A DNA stretch of 51,519 bases from Klebsiella pneumoniae (GTDB lineage: Bacteria > Pseudomonadota > Gammaproteobacteria > Pseudomonadales > CAMAPQ01), in the NCBI GenBank assembly GCA_945860125.1, contig CAMAPQ010000010.1, positions 1 through 51,519 of the forward strand, given 5' to 3'. Below, one piece after another: positions 40,727 through 49,815 of the stretch. Under the pieces are notes generated by a model, which saw only the letters and a program-made list of their open reading frames with translations, made no database searches and was not told where the DNA came from. The first letter of the stretch is position 1. Each line of letters begins with the position of its first letter. The position numbers and the translations under genes were made by a program.

Positions 40727-42799
40727 CTAAATTACCGCTTGTAATTGATATTTTTCTTGCATGGTTTTGACATAACTCATGTCGTCATTCAAAGTTTGAA
40801 ATCTTTTTTCTGCTATTTCTTTAATGTCGGCGAGATATTCACTAAAAAACTCGCTGCTTTTCAAATATAAAGCATTAAAGACTTTCTCATCGGTGATATC
40901 GACTAGGTGTGAAAATAGTGTGACATGCATATCAATAACTGTTCCATTGAAGAGCATGTGTAGCATTTGATCGATATCGCCATTCGACATGTTTCTAATT
41001 AATTGATATTGCTTGTGAAAAAATTCGCTTAGCTCTTTTCTGCTTTTGGGCGGATTTTTTATGGATTCTTCTATTGCTATGGAGAGCTGTTTAATTAATC
41101 CATTAACCGATGAAAGAAAATAAGAATCGAAGTGATTTATACGATTTTTATTTTCTTCCGTTATTTTATCGCTTGAGTTATTAATCGTCTCTTTGATCAA
41201 TTCTTTTTTATTGGATAAGTAAGAATTTATTTTAAGATCGCTTGATCTCTTAGAGATTGAAGATTCTATTTTCGCGCCGTCTGACGTATTAAAACATTTT
41301 ATATTTTCATTCTCTTTTAACTGTGTTTCTAGCGTGAAACGACTGTGTTCAAGCTCTAAAGTGGTGAAGACTTCTTTTTCAAAATTACCGGGAACACGCA
41401 TTTGAATTTTTTCTTTTTCTTTGTAAAATTCGCCACTTTTTTCATAGTAAGCACTATATTTTGAGTGGTGATGCAAAGGATCTTTAAAACCCATGTCTAC
41501 CGCAAAAAGCATTACTTCAGAAAAATTAAAGTAGCTTGCAATTGCAAAAGCCCCATTAACCACCGTCGGGTTTGTGTGGATAAAAGAAGCAAAATAATCT
41601 TTTCCATAGGTTTTATAAATAAGATTTGTTCCAGCATCGCCTTTTTTTAAACCCCAGTAGAAAGAGGAAAAAAAATCAGCTGAGTGTGGATAGAGCGCAT
41701 TAATACCAACGAGGATTATTTTTTTTAGATATTCATCATCTTTAATATCTTTAATCCAATCGTATACTATTTTTGTTCTCTCTATTTCCACCTGAAAATC
41801 AGGGATAATTCCAGCTTTATAGAGTGCTTTTAGCGCAGAACCGCAAGAAAATATGACATAGTTATTTTGATTTTCTTTAATATATTCAATTTCTTTGTCA
41901 AGGGAGGGGCCGTTACCAATAATCATGGCAGGTCGATCAGGTGTTAGTATCTTTTTCTTATTTTTAATAAGAATATTAGGGTTATTTTTAATGTTGTACA
42001 ATGTATGAGAGATACTGATTAGTTCATCTTCAAAAAAACCACCGCCCTGAAAAGTTCTGTGTATAACCTGATTAATTCTGCTGAAGATAGCATCAATTTC
42101 TTTTGTATTATAATGGCGGTAAAGATAGATGCGTGTCGCTAGGTGATAGCCTAAATCGTTCGATATTTTTTTAATATTATTAATAAACTGGCCGCTTTCT
42201 TCGCCTATTTCAATTGAAATACTTCTTCCTGTTTCGCTAAAATGTTCAAGGATAGGTGCAAAATTAATGATATGTAAAGCCCAATAAAAAATATCTTCAT
42301 TAGGTTCATAGATAAAAAGTGCATCGATATCATGCTCATTAAAAATCTTTTCAAGATGATACCCTAGGCCAATACCGAGCATGATAAAAGTGGGGATATA
42401 TTGATGTAACGCCTGAGCACTCTCGGCATATTTCTTATTTTCAACAAAATAATTGTGAATTCGCATGATATGAAATTGATGTAAAAATTTGGCCTTATCT
42501 TCTATTTTCCCACCATCATAAGGCGTGTATTGAAAATGAATAGGCGCTTCAAAATAGAGATCGACTTGTTTGTGTGAATTAGCTTGTGGATTATTAGGAT
42601 AAATAAAGCCTGCCTTATTTTTTAAGTTTAAATGTTGCTCATTATCAAGAACTAACTGGATATTTTTTGGGCAGAAGTGTGCATAGAATTGGCTAATAGC
42701 AGGTAAAGTTTTAGAAAGCGCCAGTATATTTTGATGATATCTTTCACGATTAATGGTGTATTGTTCTGCGTCATTTTTCAATACCGTATCAAATAACAT
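40727..42799 (-). CDS. Maf-type (DUF115) flagellin glycosyltransferase, copy 5
   Basis: A 690-residue Maf and the promoter-proximal member of the array. ATG 42799 is preferred because AGGA lies ten bases upstream; an ATG at 42808 would sit one base after it. Motifs are FIMLGIGLGYHLEKI, FIYEPNEDIFYWALHI, AMIIGNGPSLDKEIEYIKEN, DFQVEIERTKIVYDWI and VDMGFKDPLHHHSK; Gln replaces His in the DFHVE block and Thr replaces Cys in FNTSDGAKI, so it is the most divergent of the five. A sigma54-like box lies upstream. Confidence 0.9.
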   Translation of the reverse strand: MLFDTVLKNDAEQYTINRERYHQNILALSKTLPAISQFYAHFCPKNIQLVLDNEQHLNLKNKAGFIYPNNPQANSHKQVDLYFEAPIHFQYTPYDGGKIEDKAKFLHQFHIMRIHNYFVENKKYAESAQALHQYIPTFIMLGIGLGYHLEKIFNEHDIDALFIYEPNEDIFYWALHIINFAPILEHFSETGRSISIEIGEESGQFINNIKKISNDLGYHLATRIYLYRHYNTKEIDAIFSRINQVIHRTFQGGGFFEDELISISHTLYNIKNNPNILIKNKKKILTPDRPAMIIGNGPSLDKEIEYIKENQNNYVIFSCGSALKALYKAGIIPDFQVEIERTKIVYDWIKDIKDDEYLKKIILVGINALYPHSADFFSSFYWGLKKGDAGTNLIYKTYGKDYFASFIHTNPTVVNGAFAIASYFNFSEVMLFAVDMGFKDPLHHHSKYSAYYEKSGEFYKEKEKIQMRVPGNFEKEVFTTLELEHSRFTLETQLKENENIKCFNTSDGAKIESSISKRSSDLKINSYLSNKKELIKETINNSSDKITEENKNRINHFDSYFLSSVNGLIKQLSIAIEESIKNPPKSRKELSEFFHKQYQLIRNMSNGDIDQMLHMLFNGTVIDMHVTLFSHLVDITDEKVFNALYLKSSEFFSEYLADIKEIAEKRFQTLNDDMSYVKTMQEKYQLQAVI

Positions 42800-42841
42800 G
42801 CTGATCATATCCTGACGTTTTTTATTCGTTAGGATTGCTCA

Positions 42842-42858
42842 AGCATAATTTGAACCAA
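42842..42858 (-). promoter_or_regulatory. Candidate sigma54 promoter for the maf-pse transcript
   Basis: On the minus strand TTGGTTCAAATTATGCT fits the sigma54 pattern, with GG and GC separated by exactly ten bases. The -24 part is good, the -12 part is weaker. It ends about 43 bases before the copy-5 start. Sigma54 control is common for middle flagellar genes in gammaproteobacteria. Confidence 0.35.
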
Positions 42859-42909
42859 TATTAATAGATATTTTAATATATTTATTTTTTGCGCGTTAAA
42901 AAAAAGATA

Positions 42910-43197
42910 TCAACTGCGCAGAGCGCGAAGGGCTGCTTTGGGTTCTTTATCTACGATATGAAGGAGTGCTACCGCAGGACCATGAGGCTTACGATCTCCT
43001 CTTTCCCAGTGTCTCAGTGTGGCAGTACTAATACGAAAGGTGGCAGCAAAGGCCTGTTGCGTTAAACCCAATTTACGTCTAACGGCCGCAACATCTATTT
43101 CGCTGGGTCGATGTGTGCGAGCAGGTATTTTCTTTCCCTTATTTAAATCAATGGCCTCATTTAAACCTTGGGCAATACTTTCAAAGGCATTTTTCAT
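42910..43197 (-). CDS. XRE-family HTH antitoxin (HigA/NadS-like)
   Basis: A 95-residue DNA-binding protein. The helix-turn-helix is VRRKLGLTQQAFAATFRIST followed by ATLRHWERGDRKPHGPAVALL, the pattern of RelE-partner antitoxins that read a toxin-first operon. The N-terminal 30 residues are a separate charged arm. Its ATG overlaps the stop of a RelE-like toxin remnant in ATGA, so it was the second gene of a toxin-antitoxin pair. With the toxin broken, it may survive as an orphan regulator. It lies between fliD and the maf array. Confidence 0.85.
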   Translation of the reverse strand: MKNAFESIAQGLNEAIDLNKGKKIPARTHRPSEIDVAAVRRKLGLTQQAFAATFRISTATLRHWERGDRKPHGPAVALLHIVDKEPKAALRALRS

Positions 43198-43357
43198 GGT
43201 TTTTTCCTCAGTGCTTTAGTAATGAGTAAATCAACTAGCTTGGCAAGTTCGTTTCGCTCTGTTTTAGTTAGATTTTTTTTTCATTTTTTTCAAAAATAGT
43301 CAGCAAATAGAGCGGTAGGCGTTGATCATGGTAATAATTGGAGTGTAATCCATTGGA
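43194..43357 (-). pseudogene. RelE/HigB-like toxin, C-terminal relic with frameshift
   Basis: On the minus strand the frame reads HDQRLPLYLLTIFEKNEK, then a run of nine A (43272-43280) shifts it, and the next frame continues NLTKTERNELAKLVDLLITK to a TGA at 43194-43196. Joined, this is the C-terminal strand and helix of a RelE/HigB toxin. One extra A would restore the frame. The N-terminal two thirds is missing, with a TAA at 43358-43360. Toxin-first order and ATGA overlap with the antitoxin are preserved. Confidence 0.7.
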
Positions 43358-43405
43358 TTATAATTATCAATTTGATCCATCACTGATTAGTGATAAGTTA
43401 CTACG

Positions 43406-43427
43406 ATAGGACTTATGCAAAATTGTT
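43406..43427. repeat. Single MITE-like end downstream of fliD
   Basis: ATAGGACTTATGCAAAATTG plus TT is the AATTGTT-type end of the repeat family and is not followed by the rest of the element. It lies 17 bases past the fliD stop, facing inward toward fliD. Confidence 0.7.
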
Positions 43428-43443
43428 GTACTTATTTGGCTTA

Positions 43444-45480
43444 TTATTTATTCGTATAGCCAGGTAGGCTTTTGAGTGAAGAGGTAAGAAAGCTACCAAT
43501 ACTATTAAGTTGGTTTACGAGCGCATCCATTACACTAAATTGAGCCAGTAGCCGACTTTCAAGTTTTGCCATTCTGGTTGCTAAGTTTTCCTTTGCAAGA
43601 TCAATGTCTTCTAGTGAGTCTTCATAACCTGATTCTTTATCATCGAGCATCTCACCATCTTTCGTGTAGGCTTCCAAAAGTGTATGTAGCTGATCAGCAA
43701 TCCCTCGTGTAAAAGTAGCAGTGCCTCTGTCACCCGTGGTGCTCCCTGCTATTGATAGCTTCAGCCCCTTAGAATCGCCTTCATCAGAGAATAAGTATTG
43801 GCCAGCGCCTGTTGCTGTTTTGCCATTTATGGTGCCAGCCACGTTTACCCCTGCTGTGCCGCTTGTCACGCTAAACCCAAGCGTGGCGGCTGTGGTGGTA
43901 TCTATTGCGCCAAAAGCAATGGTTGAGCTTGTGCCGTAGGACTTAGAGGTAATATCAAAGCGGTTGTCTGTTGCGTTATAGGCAACGGTGACTTTCTTGC
44001 CGCTACTTGTGAGTGTGGTGTTGGCGTTAATTTTATTCTGTATTTCCGTTGCTAAAGAGGAACCTGTTGTGTAAGTGCCCTGGGTTAGGGTGATTGCACC
44101 AGAAGAGGTACCATCAACACTAATAGTAAAAGCGTCATTATCTGCATTAATGGCAAGGCTGCCAAAAACAGGCAGTACGCCTGCCCCATTAAAAGAACCC
44201 TTGGTTGCAAGGGCGGTAATATTAATTGCGTAGCTTCCCGCTTTCGTATCGGTTGTGGACGATACATATTTAAGATTGGAATCAGTCATTTTGCCTAAAG
44301 GCGCAAATAAGCCTGCAAGATCTGTAAAGTTCTCTGAAATAGCGGTATTTAGCGCATCTTCATCTAGTTCCAGCGTGCCGTCTGATTGCTTAGAAATAAG
44401 CCCTAAATCCGCTAGTGCTCGAATATCGCCTGTGAAGCCGCTAACGGTTGAAAACATGGTATTACGTATACTGCCGAACATCAGGCGGATAGTGGAATCA
44501 CCTTGAAATACACCCGTTTCGCCTGTCGCTAAATTGTAGTCTGTGGCTTCATAAATATAGGTTGAAAGCTCATTATAGCTTGTAACCATTGTTTTAATTT
44601 GATCAGCAATACCGCTTGTATCTCGAGAGACAGTGAGTGTTTTGGCGTTCGTATCCGTACCTGTGAGGTTTAGTGTTACACCTGTGATGGCAGTCGTTAT
44701 GCTGTTACTCTCTGAGGTGATGGCCAAACCATCTATTGTGAGGTTTGCATCTTGTGCTTTAATGGTTTGGGCTGTGTTGGTTGTGCTTGAATTGAAAGCA
44801 AGCCGCGAAAGGCCTGAGGTGTCAGTGTTATTGCCGTCACCATCACCTGAAACAACAATCTCCATACTATTTTTAGCGCCTGCATTTTCAGAAGCCAGCA
44901 CTAGCCGATAATCTGTGCCGTCATAGACAATCGAGGCTGATAATCCTAAGTCATTTGAGTTGATATAATCCTTCATGGTCGATAAAGAATTATTGGTGCT
45001 ATCTATCGTAATTGTTTTCGATGACATCGTACTATTTTGCGTGAAGCTGGTGTAGACATCCGTATCGGCATCATAGACTGTCGTACCAAAACGAATCGTG
45101 AGTGTACCTGTGCCAATGGTTTCATCTGTTGCTGAAAAAGCAGCGGTCGCCAGGGTGTGTTTTTGTGCCAGCTGTGTGACTTTAATGGAATGCGTGCCGA
45201 CTTCAGCCAGTGTATTGGCGGAGGCAGTAAAAACATCTTCATCTGAAGAGGTGCCTTCAAAGGCTGAGAAAGTGCTGGTTTTTCTCAAAGAAGATAAGGC
45301 ACTTTGAAAAGTATCTACTTTGCCTCTCATTTCGCCAAGAGCGGATATTTTAGCGTCTATTCCAAGTTTTCTATTTTTTAGTGTTGTTTCCTGCGGTACT
45401 TTTTCAGCATCAACAATGGCTTTGGTAATTTTGGCAACATCTACCCCTGAACCTATGCCTAATGATTGTACTGCACTCAT
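43444..45480 (-). CDS. fliD: Flagellar filament cap protein FliD
   Basis: A 678-residue cap (HAP2), longer than most. The N-terminus MSAVQSLGIGSGVDVAKIT and the D0/D1 part up to FSAFEGTSSDEDVF are typical. A hook_IN-like motif lies around GSYAINITALATKGSFNGAG to TTAATLGF. The C-terminus KENLATRMAKLESRLLAQF with MDALVNQLNSIGSFL is the FliD_C helix. The middle is rich in Ser, Thr and Asn, hence also a possible glycosylation target. A GAGGTGAGAATGT site precedes ATG. No fliS follows. Inverted ends of a MITE-like repeat flank the gene. Confidence 0.93.
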   Translation of the reverse strand: MSAVQSLGIGSGVDVAKITKAIVDAEKVPQETTLKNRKLGIDAKISALGEMRGKVDTFQSALSSLRKTSTFSAFEGTSSDEDVFTASANTLAEVGTHSIKVTQLAQKHTLATAAFSATDETIGTGTLTIRFGTTVYDADTDVYTSFTQNSTMSSKTITIDSTNNSLSTMKDYINSNDLGLSASIVYDGTDYRLVLASENAGAKNSMEIVVSGDGDGNNTDTSGLSRLAFNSSTTNTAQTIKAQDANLTIDGLAITSESNSITTAITGVTLNLTGTDTNAKTLTVSRDTSGIADQIKTMVTSYNELSTYIYEATDYNLATGETGVFQGDSTIRLMFGSIRNTMFSTVSGFTGDIRALADLGLISKQSDGTLELDEDALNTAISENFTDLAGLFAPLGKMTDSNLKYVSSTTDTKAGSYAINITALATKGSFNGAGVLPVFGSLAINADNDAFTISVDGTSSGAITLTQGTYTTGSSLATEIQNKINANTTLTSSGKKVTVAYNATDNRFDITSKSYGTSSTIAFGAIDTTTAATLGFSVTSGTAGVNVAGTINGKTATGAGQYLFSDEGDSKGLKLSIAGSTTGDRGTATFTRGIADQLHTLLEAYTKDGEMLDDKESGYEDSLEDIDLAKENLATRMAKLESRLLAQFSVMDALVNQLNSIGSFLTSSLKSLPGYTNK

Positions 45481-45546
45481 ACATTCTCACCTCAACAAAT
45501 AAACGTTGCGTGTTACGTTACGCGATTCCTCATTTCTCATTTAATA

Positions 45547-45567
45547 GGGCGGTTTTGCGTAAGTCCT
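45547..45567. repeat. Single MITE-like end upstream of fliD
   Basis: GGGCGGTTTTGCGTAAGTCC plus T is the CCGCCC-type end of the repeat family (compare the left end at 48.25 kb), in inverted orientation to the single end at 43406. The pair encloses fliD. Confidence 0.7.
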
Positions 45568-45600
45568 GATTCAAGTGTAGTCAAGTAATACGCATAAATA

Positions 45601-45978
45601 CTAAGCAGTGCCTTTAAAACCTAAGTTTTGGGTAGTTTTTGCCTGTTTTGCGATCTCAATCGCAGCTTCGGAAGGCAGCTGTCTGATCACTTCATTCGTG
45701 GTGCTGTCTATCACTTTGACAATGGTTCTACCGGTTTCTTTCTCTATGGAAAAATTGAGTTCTCGTTTAATCGACTGAACATATTGGTTCAGTTTTGTCA
45801 CTGCTTTTTGCACATCTTCTTCATTGAATATTGAGTCACTAGGTTTAACGGTTTCTGTAGGGTTAACAATTTCTGTAGGTTCAAGGGTTTCTGTAGCCTG
45901 ATTGATTTTTTTTGCAGGCTGCGGCATTAAAGTAGTGTGATGATTTTCAGTTTTAACATTGACCGGGAGGGTGGTCAT
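45601..45978 (-). CDS. flaG: Flagellar protein FlaG
   Basis: A 125-residue FlaG. ATG 45978 has a strong AAGGAGG ten bases upstream; an earlier start at 46023 would read through this site and the fliC hairpin. The N-terminal third is a Pro/Thr/Glu linker with repeated ETLEPTEIVNPTETVKP. The conserved domain contains FSIEKETGRTIVKVIDSTT and EVIRQLPSEAAIEIA. FlaG proteins influence filament length. It lies between fliC and fliD, the usual position. Confidence 0.88.
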   Translation of the reverse strand: MTTLPVNVKTENHHTTLMPQPAKKINQATETLEPTEIVNPTETVKPSDSIFNEEDVQKAVTKLNQYVQSIKRELNFSIEKETGRTIVKVIDSTTNEVIRQLPSEAAIEIAKQAKTTQNLGFKGTA

Positions 45979-46006
45979 ATAGAGTTCCTCCTTACAAATA
46001 GAAAGA

Positions 46007-46031
46007 CCTAAGAAGCATGACACTTCTTAGG
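46007..46031. terminator. Hairpin between fliC and flaG
   Basis: CCTAAGAAG (46007-46015), loop CATGACA, CTTCTTAGG (46023-46031), a perfect nine-base stem. The T6 run follows on the plus strand; on the minus strand the tail is TCTTTCT. It would end most fliC transcripts and let some pass into flaG, a common way to keep flagellin in excess. Confidence 0.65.
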
Positions 46032-46078
46032 TTTTTTCGGTTTACTTACCTTTTAACTCTGGCTACTTACTCGCTGGT

Positions 46079-48091
46079 TTAGCCGAGTAATGACAGTACA
46101 CCTTGTCCTGACTGATTTGCCTGAGCCAACATGGCGATACCAGCCTGTTGCAGAATTTGCGACTTTGTTAAGTTCGCTGTTTCTGAAGCGAAGTCGGCAT
46201 CTCGGACACGTGAGTTAGCAGCACTTAGGTTTTGTGACACGTTTTCCAAGTTAGAAATCGTCGAACCCAAGCGGTTTTGTAAAGCACCGAGTGCGCCGCG
46301 ATTACTTGAAAGTTTGCCTAAGGCTTCATCGATCCTTTCAATTGCATTATTGGCGCTGGCTTTATCCGATACACTTAAACCAAGCCCAATGGCAGTTGCG
46401 CTGCCGCCTTGTGCAACAAGCCCCAATTTAGCGATAGCCGCCACACGACCTGATTCTGTACTTGAACCACTTGAGATTCTAATATGCTTACCATCCTCCC
46501 CTGCCAGTGTAATGTTGCCTCTGGCAATCGTAACGTTCGCAGTGATACTGATTGCTGTTGATGTGCCAAGATCACCAATCACGAATACACCGTCAGAGGC
46601 TAGTACATCAATGGAAACACCGGTGTTAGAGGTTAACTTTAAGTAACCTGTACTTGCCTCTACCTCAGCCACAACACCCTGTATCCCTGCTGAGTTAATT
46701 TGGGTAACCAAAGCTGACATGCTTGTAGCCGATACAGTGCTGACTGTTACGCCGTTAATAGAGAAGTTTGTTTGGGCTCTATTAAGCGAAGTGACAACTG
46801 AGAATTTTGCCACTGTTGAGGCTGTCGCTGAGACGCCAGTTGAGCTTTTAACCGCATTAATTGAGAAAGCAATGTCTGCTGCGCTAACCGCTGCTGATGA
46901 AATCCCATTTTTCACTTCGCCAATGTTAACGTCATTAATCTTGATGAGATCAGAAGTTTGGATGTAAGTACCTGAGACGGCGCCGCCTTCTAGATCATCA
47001 GCGCCATTTGAAACCGACAAACCAAAGGCTTGCAGGCCGCCAATGGTGCCGAGTGTTTCGTCAAATGCAATCGATACCGCTTCGCCTGTATTGCTCTTAA
47101 GGCCAAGATATCCCGAGTAAGTGCCGGCAGTGAGCCCTGCATCTGTTAAGTCAGATGCTGTGGCTGAGGCAACCGTAATGTTATTACCCGTATCATTAGA
47201 AAGAATTAATCCACCCTCATTACTTAGTCTGGCGGAGACACCTGCGACATCACGATTAATATTATCGACAAGCTCGGTTATGCTGGCGCTTTTGGTAACG
47301 GTGTTTGAGTTAATAATCAAAGCACCTGAAGTGACGCCTGTTATAGCACCACCCCCTTCGTAGGAGTTATAAGCCGTAGCAGTAACACCGGTTTGCGCCG
47401 TTTTTGTGTTAAAAAAGCTTTCAACGGTTGAAAGGGTATTTGATGTCAAACCACTGAAGCTACCAAGGGCAATGCCATTGACGGTGATTGCGCCTGACGC
47501 AACGGTCATTCCAGCTGCTAACAAGTTAGTGGAGTTAATTCTACCGCTATTTAGATCGCCCAGTGCGCTAAAACCATTTAGGTTGAGGGCGGTGGTGGTA
47601 ACAGAAGTCAATTTAAAGTCGATGGTTTGATTGGCATTGGCACCCACTTGTAATGAGCGTGAGCCACCTGTTCCATCCAATAGTTTTACCCCGTTAAATT
47701 CGGAGGTGTTTGATATACGATCTAATTCAAAATAGAGCTGATCAACTTCAGATTGTAGAGACACTCTATCTGCATCAGAGTTTGAATCGTTAGCAGACTG
47801 TACCGCTAGCTCTCTCATCCTTTGAAGAATGCTCGACATTTCTGACATCGAACCTTCAGCTGTTTGAGCAAGTGAAATACCATCGTTCGCGTTACGTACA
47901 GCTTGGTTCAAACCGCGTGTTTGCGTTTCAAATCGGGTAGAAATAGCGAGACCGGCCGCATCATCCTTCGCGTTGTTAATCCTTAAGCCTGATGACAAAC
48001 GCTCAATAGCGGTTTGTTGTGATAGCGCGCTTTTGTTTAATTGTCTCTGTGCATTCAAAGACATGATATTAGTATTTATGACTTGTGGCAT
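46079..48091 (-). CDS. fliC: Flagellin FliC
   Basis: A 670-residue filament protein, larger than typical 300-500 residue flagellins. The conserved N-terminus ([40 protein letters not shown]) and C-terminus ([26 protein letters not shown]) form D0/D1. [12 protein letters not shown] (90-101) is the TLR5-recognised type. Residues about 170-580 are a hypervariable Ser/Thr/Ala/Gly-rich region that can hold many O-linked nonulosonates, containing hook_IN-like segments. GGGAG precedes the ATG. A sigma28-type promoter lies upstream and a hairpin downstream. Confidence 0.95.
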   Translation of the reverse strand: MPQVINTNIMSLNAQRQLNKSALSQQTAIERLSSGLRINNAKDDAAGLAISTRFETQTRGLNQAVRNANDGISLAQTAEGSMSEMSSILQRMRELAVQSANDSNSDADRVSLQSEVDQLYFELDRISNTSEFNGVKLLDGTGGSRSLQVGANANQTIDFKLTSVTTTALNLNGFSALGDLNSGRINSTNLLAAGMTVASGAITVNGIALGSFSGLTSNTLSTVESFFNTKTAQTGVTATAYNSYEGGGAITGVTSGALIINSNTVTKSASITELVDNINRDVAGVSARLSNEGGLILSNDTGNNITVASATASDLTDAGLTAGTYSGYLGLKSNTGEAVSIAFDETLGTIGGLQAFGLSVSNGADDLEGGAVSGTYIQTSDLIKINDVNIGEVKNGISSAAVSAADIAFSINAVKSSTGVSATASTVAKFSVVTSLNRAQTNFSINGVTVSTVSATSMSALVTQINSAGIQGVVAEVEASTGYLKLTSNTGVSIDVLASDGVFVIGDLGTSTAISITANVTIARGNITLAGEDGKHIRISSGSSTESGRVAAIAKLGLVAQGGSATAIGLGLSVSDKASANNAIERIDEALGKLSSNRGALGALQNRLGSTISNLENVSQNLSAANSRVRDADFASETANLTKSQILQQAGIAMLAQANQSGQGVLSLLG

Positions 48092-48181
48092 GGTACATCT
48101 CCCACCGTTATGTTGTTTAACACTGAATGAAAAGTCTTCAGTGCGTTTGGTTTGTGCAGAACTTATCTTCCGTTAACTTTC

Positions 48182-48209
48182 TTATCGACCACGTTACAGT
48201 TTTTCTTTA
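48182..48209 (-). promoter_or_regulatory. Sigma28 (FliA) promoter of fliC
   Basis: On the minus strand TAAA (48206-48209) precedes GTCGATAA (48182-48189) by 16 bases; consensus is TAAA-N15-GCCGATAA. It lies about 90 bases upstream of the fliC ATG, the expected class-3 flagellar promoter. Confidence 0.75.
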
Positions 48210-48247
48210 ACAGTTTTTTCTTATGACTCCTTATGTTTTTATTCTTA

Positions 48248-48352
48248 ATAGGACTTACGCAAAACCGCCCAGCTTTGTTGCCCTGCTTCGTCGTACGATT
48301 TGTACTGTCTTCATCAGGACGCCTTGCTGGAACAATTCTGCGTAAGTCCTAT
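48248..48352 (+). mobile_element. MITE-like element, copy 3
   Basis: About 105 bases bounded by ATAGGACTTACGCAAAA and CTGCGTAAGTCCTAT, the flanking TTA/TAA extending the inverted repeat. It lies in the fliC upstream region, about 40 bases behind the sigma28 promoter, and shares orientation with copy 2. Confidence 0.8.
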
Positions 48353-48368
48353 TAATTAATTGTTTTTT

Positions 48369-48914
48369 TTAAATCGTGCTACGTGCTTGTACAACAACAA
48401 CAAATCCGTCCGGTAATAAGTAGCTTTTTATAATGGTAAAATGTTGTTTTATAATAGGAAACCACCATTCAATGGGTTCTTGAATAAGGTGAGCATTTCG
48501 ACCATCGGATAATATTTTTTTAGCAGGGCCGGTATGAATGGTTAAGAAGCCCACTCGTCGTGTGAGTGCTTTTAGGTGATGCAGCACGTTATCAAGATAC
48601 TCAGGCTCAATATGTTCTAGTACATCAATGCAGCAAACAAGCTCTTGTGGGCTAGGTGTTTCAGAAAATTCTGCAATAGCAGGGTCGTATTGAGTGCATT
48701 TGATATCATGGTTTATTTTGAGTGATTGAGCCAATCTGCCTTTGCCACAGCCATAATCCAGCATGGTTTGTATATTCATCTCATTAATTAAAATAGCAAC
48801 AACAGGTGCAAATACCATTGATTTGGCGCCATAAAGATCATGTTTATGATGTAATTCAGTTTGTTGATTGCGGTAATGATCACTAATTAATGGATGGCCA
48901 CTACTTTTATCCAT
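48369..48914 (-). CDS. Class I SAM-dependent methyltransferase
   Basis: A 181-residue short methyltransferase. Motif I is TMLDYGCGKGRLAQSL, motif II TQYDPAIAEF and motif III LVCCIDVLEHIEPEYL. It lies upstream of fliC in the same direction, separated from it by the MITE-like element, and is divergent from the glycosyltransferase gene. Similar short methyltransferases occur in flagellar and surface-glycan loci. It may methylate the flagellin glycan or flagellin Lys residues, but nothing in the sequence decides this. Confidence 0.75.
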   Translation of the reverse strand: MDKSSGHPLISDHYRNQQTELHHKHDLYGAKSMVFAPVVAILINEMNIQTMLDYGCGKGRLAQSLKINHDIKCTQYDPAIAEFSETPSPQELVCCIDVLEHIEPEYLDNVLHHLKALTRRVGFLTIHTGPAKKILSDGRNAHLIQEPIEWWFPIIKQHFTIIKSYLLPDGFVVVVQARSTI

Positions 48915-49152
48915 GCGATAAAGACACCTGTACTAATTATTATGGGTGTTATTCCAATTTGCGTTCTCGCTTTTAATGCTTTTTGGAATTATGTCTTTAA
49001 GGATAGTTGATACAGTTTAGGGGGATTGGTTTATTTTTTTATAAAAAATCATTGATCGAAAATTTTAAATAAGCCTAGATGAAAAATAAAAGCTGCACCA
49101 TATTTTGCATAGTTCTTTTTCTCATGGATTAATGCACGAAGGAGAACCAACT

Positions 49153-49812
49153 ATGTTACGTGTTTTTATTGGTGTGGATAAACGTCAGCCGATTGCTTAT
49201 ACGGTATTAAATTATTCACTTACGGCAAAATCTTCAAAGCCTATTGCTGTATCGCCTTTGTTTTATCATCAAATGCCAATTAAACGTCGTGGCTTAACGG
49301 ATTTTACCTATTCACGTTACTGTGTTCCTTATCTTTGCAATTATGAAGGATGGGCACTTTTTATTGACGCTGATTTTTTATGTATGGCTGATATTAGTGA
49401 GCTTTTTGCGTTGGCCGATGAGCAATATGCCGTACAGGTTATTAAGCATAAAATGCGTGTTGAATGGCCTTCTTTGATGCTTTTTAATTGTGCAAAATGT
49501 CGAATACTTACGCCAGAATATATAGAGAAAGGGGAGCCTCAGGATATGAGCTGGGGTAGTGTGGGTGAGCTACCTAAAGAGTGGAATTATTTAGTGGGTT
49601 ATGATGAATATTCAGAGCCTGCAAAAATGGCACATTACACGCAAGGCATTCCAGGTTTTTTAGAAATGAGAGGCACGGATTATTATCTGGAATGGCATAG
49701 TGATTTAGGCGCGTGCATGGAAAGTTGTTCTTGGTTAGAGTTAATGGGTACCTCTATTCATGCTCAGCCTGTGATAAAAAGACTTGAAGCGCAAATTAAA
49801 AAAGCCTCATAA
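49153..49812 (+). CDS. GT8-like glycosyltransferase
   Basis: A 219-residue putative glycosyltransferase. ATG 49153 has GAAGGAG upstream and gives MLRVFIGVDKRQPIAY; an earlier ATG at 49105 would read through this site. The DxD metal motif lies in LFIDADFLC. TYSRYCVPYLCNYEGWALF before it is typical of GT8-related proteins. HYTQGIPGFLEMRGTDYY holds probable acceptor-side residues. It is three bases upstream of the TPR-glycosyltransferase gene, so the two are likely co-expressed and may extend or add a second sugar on flagellin. Confidence 0.75.
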   Translation: MLRVFIGVDKRQPIAYTVLNYSLTAKSSKPIAVSPLFYHQMPIKRRGLTDFTYSRYCVPYLCNYEGWALFIDADFLCMADISELFALADEQYAVQVIKHKMRVEWPSLMLFNCAKCRILTPEYIEKGEPQDMSWGSVGELPKEWNYLVGYDEYSEPAKMAHYTQGIPGFLEMRGTDYYLEWHSDLGACMESCSWLELMGTSIHAQPVIKRLEAQIKKAS

Positions 49813-49815
49813 AAA

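Noticed and set aside
45979-46023. Longer flaG start
   Set aside because: It would translate the hairpin and the AAGGAGG site that serves ATG 45978.
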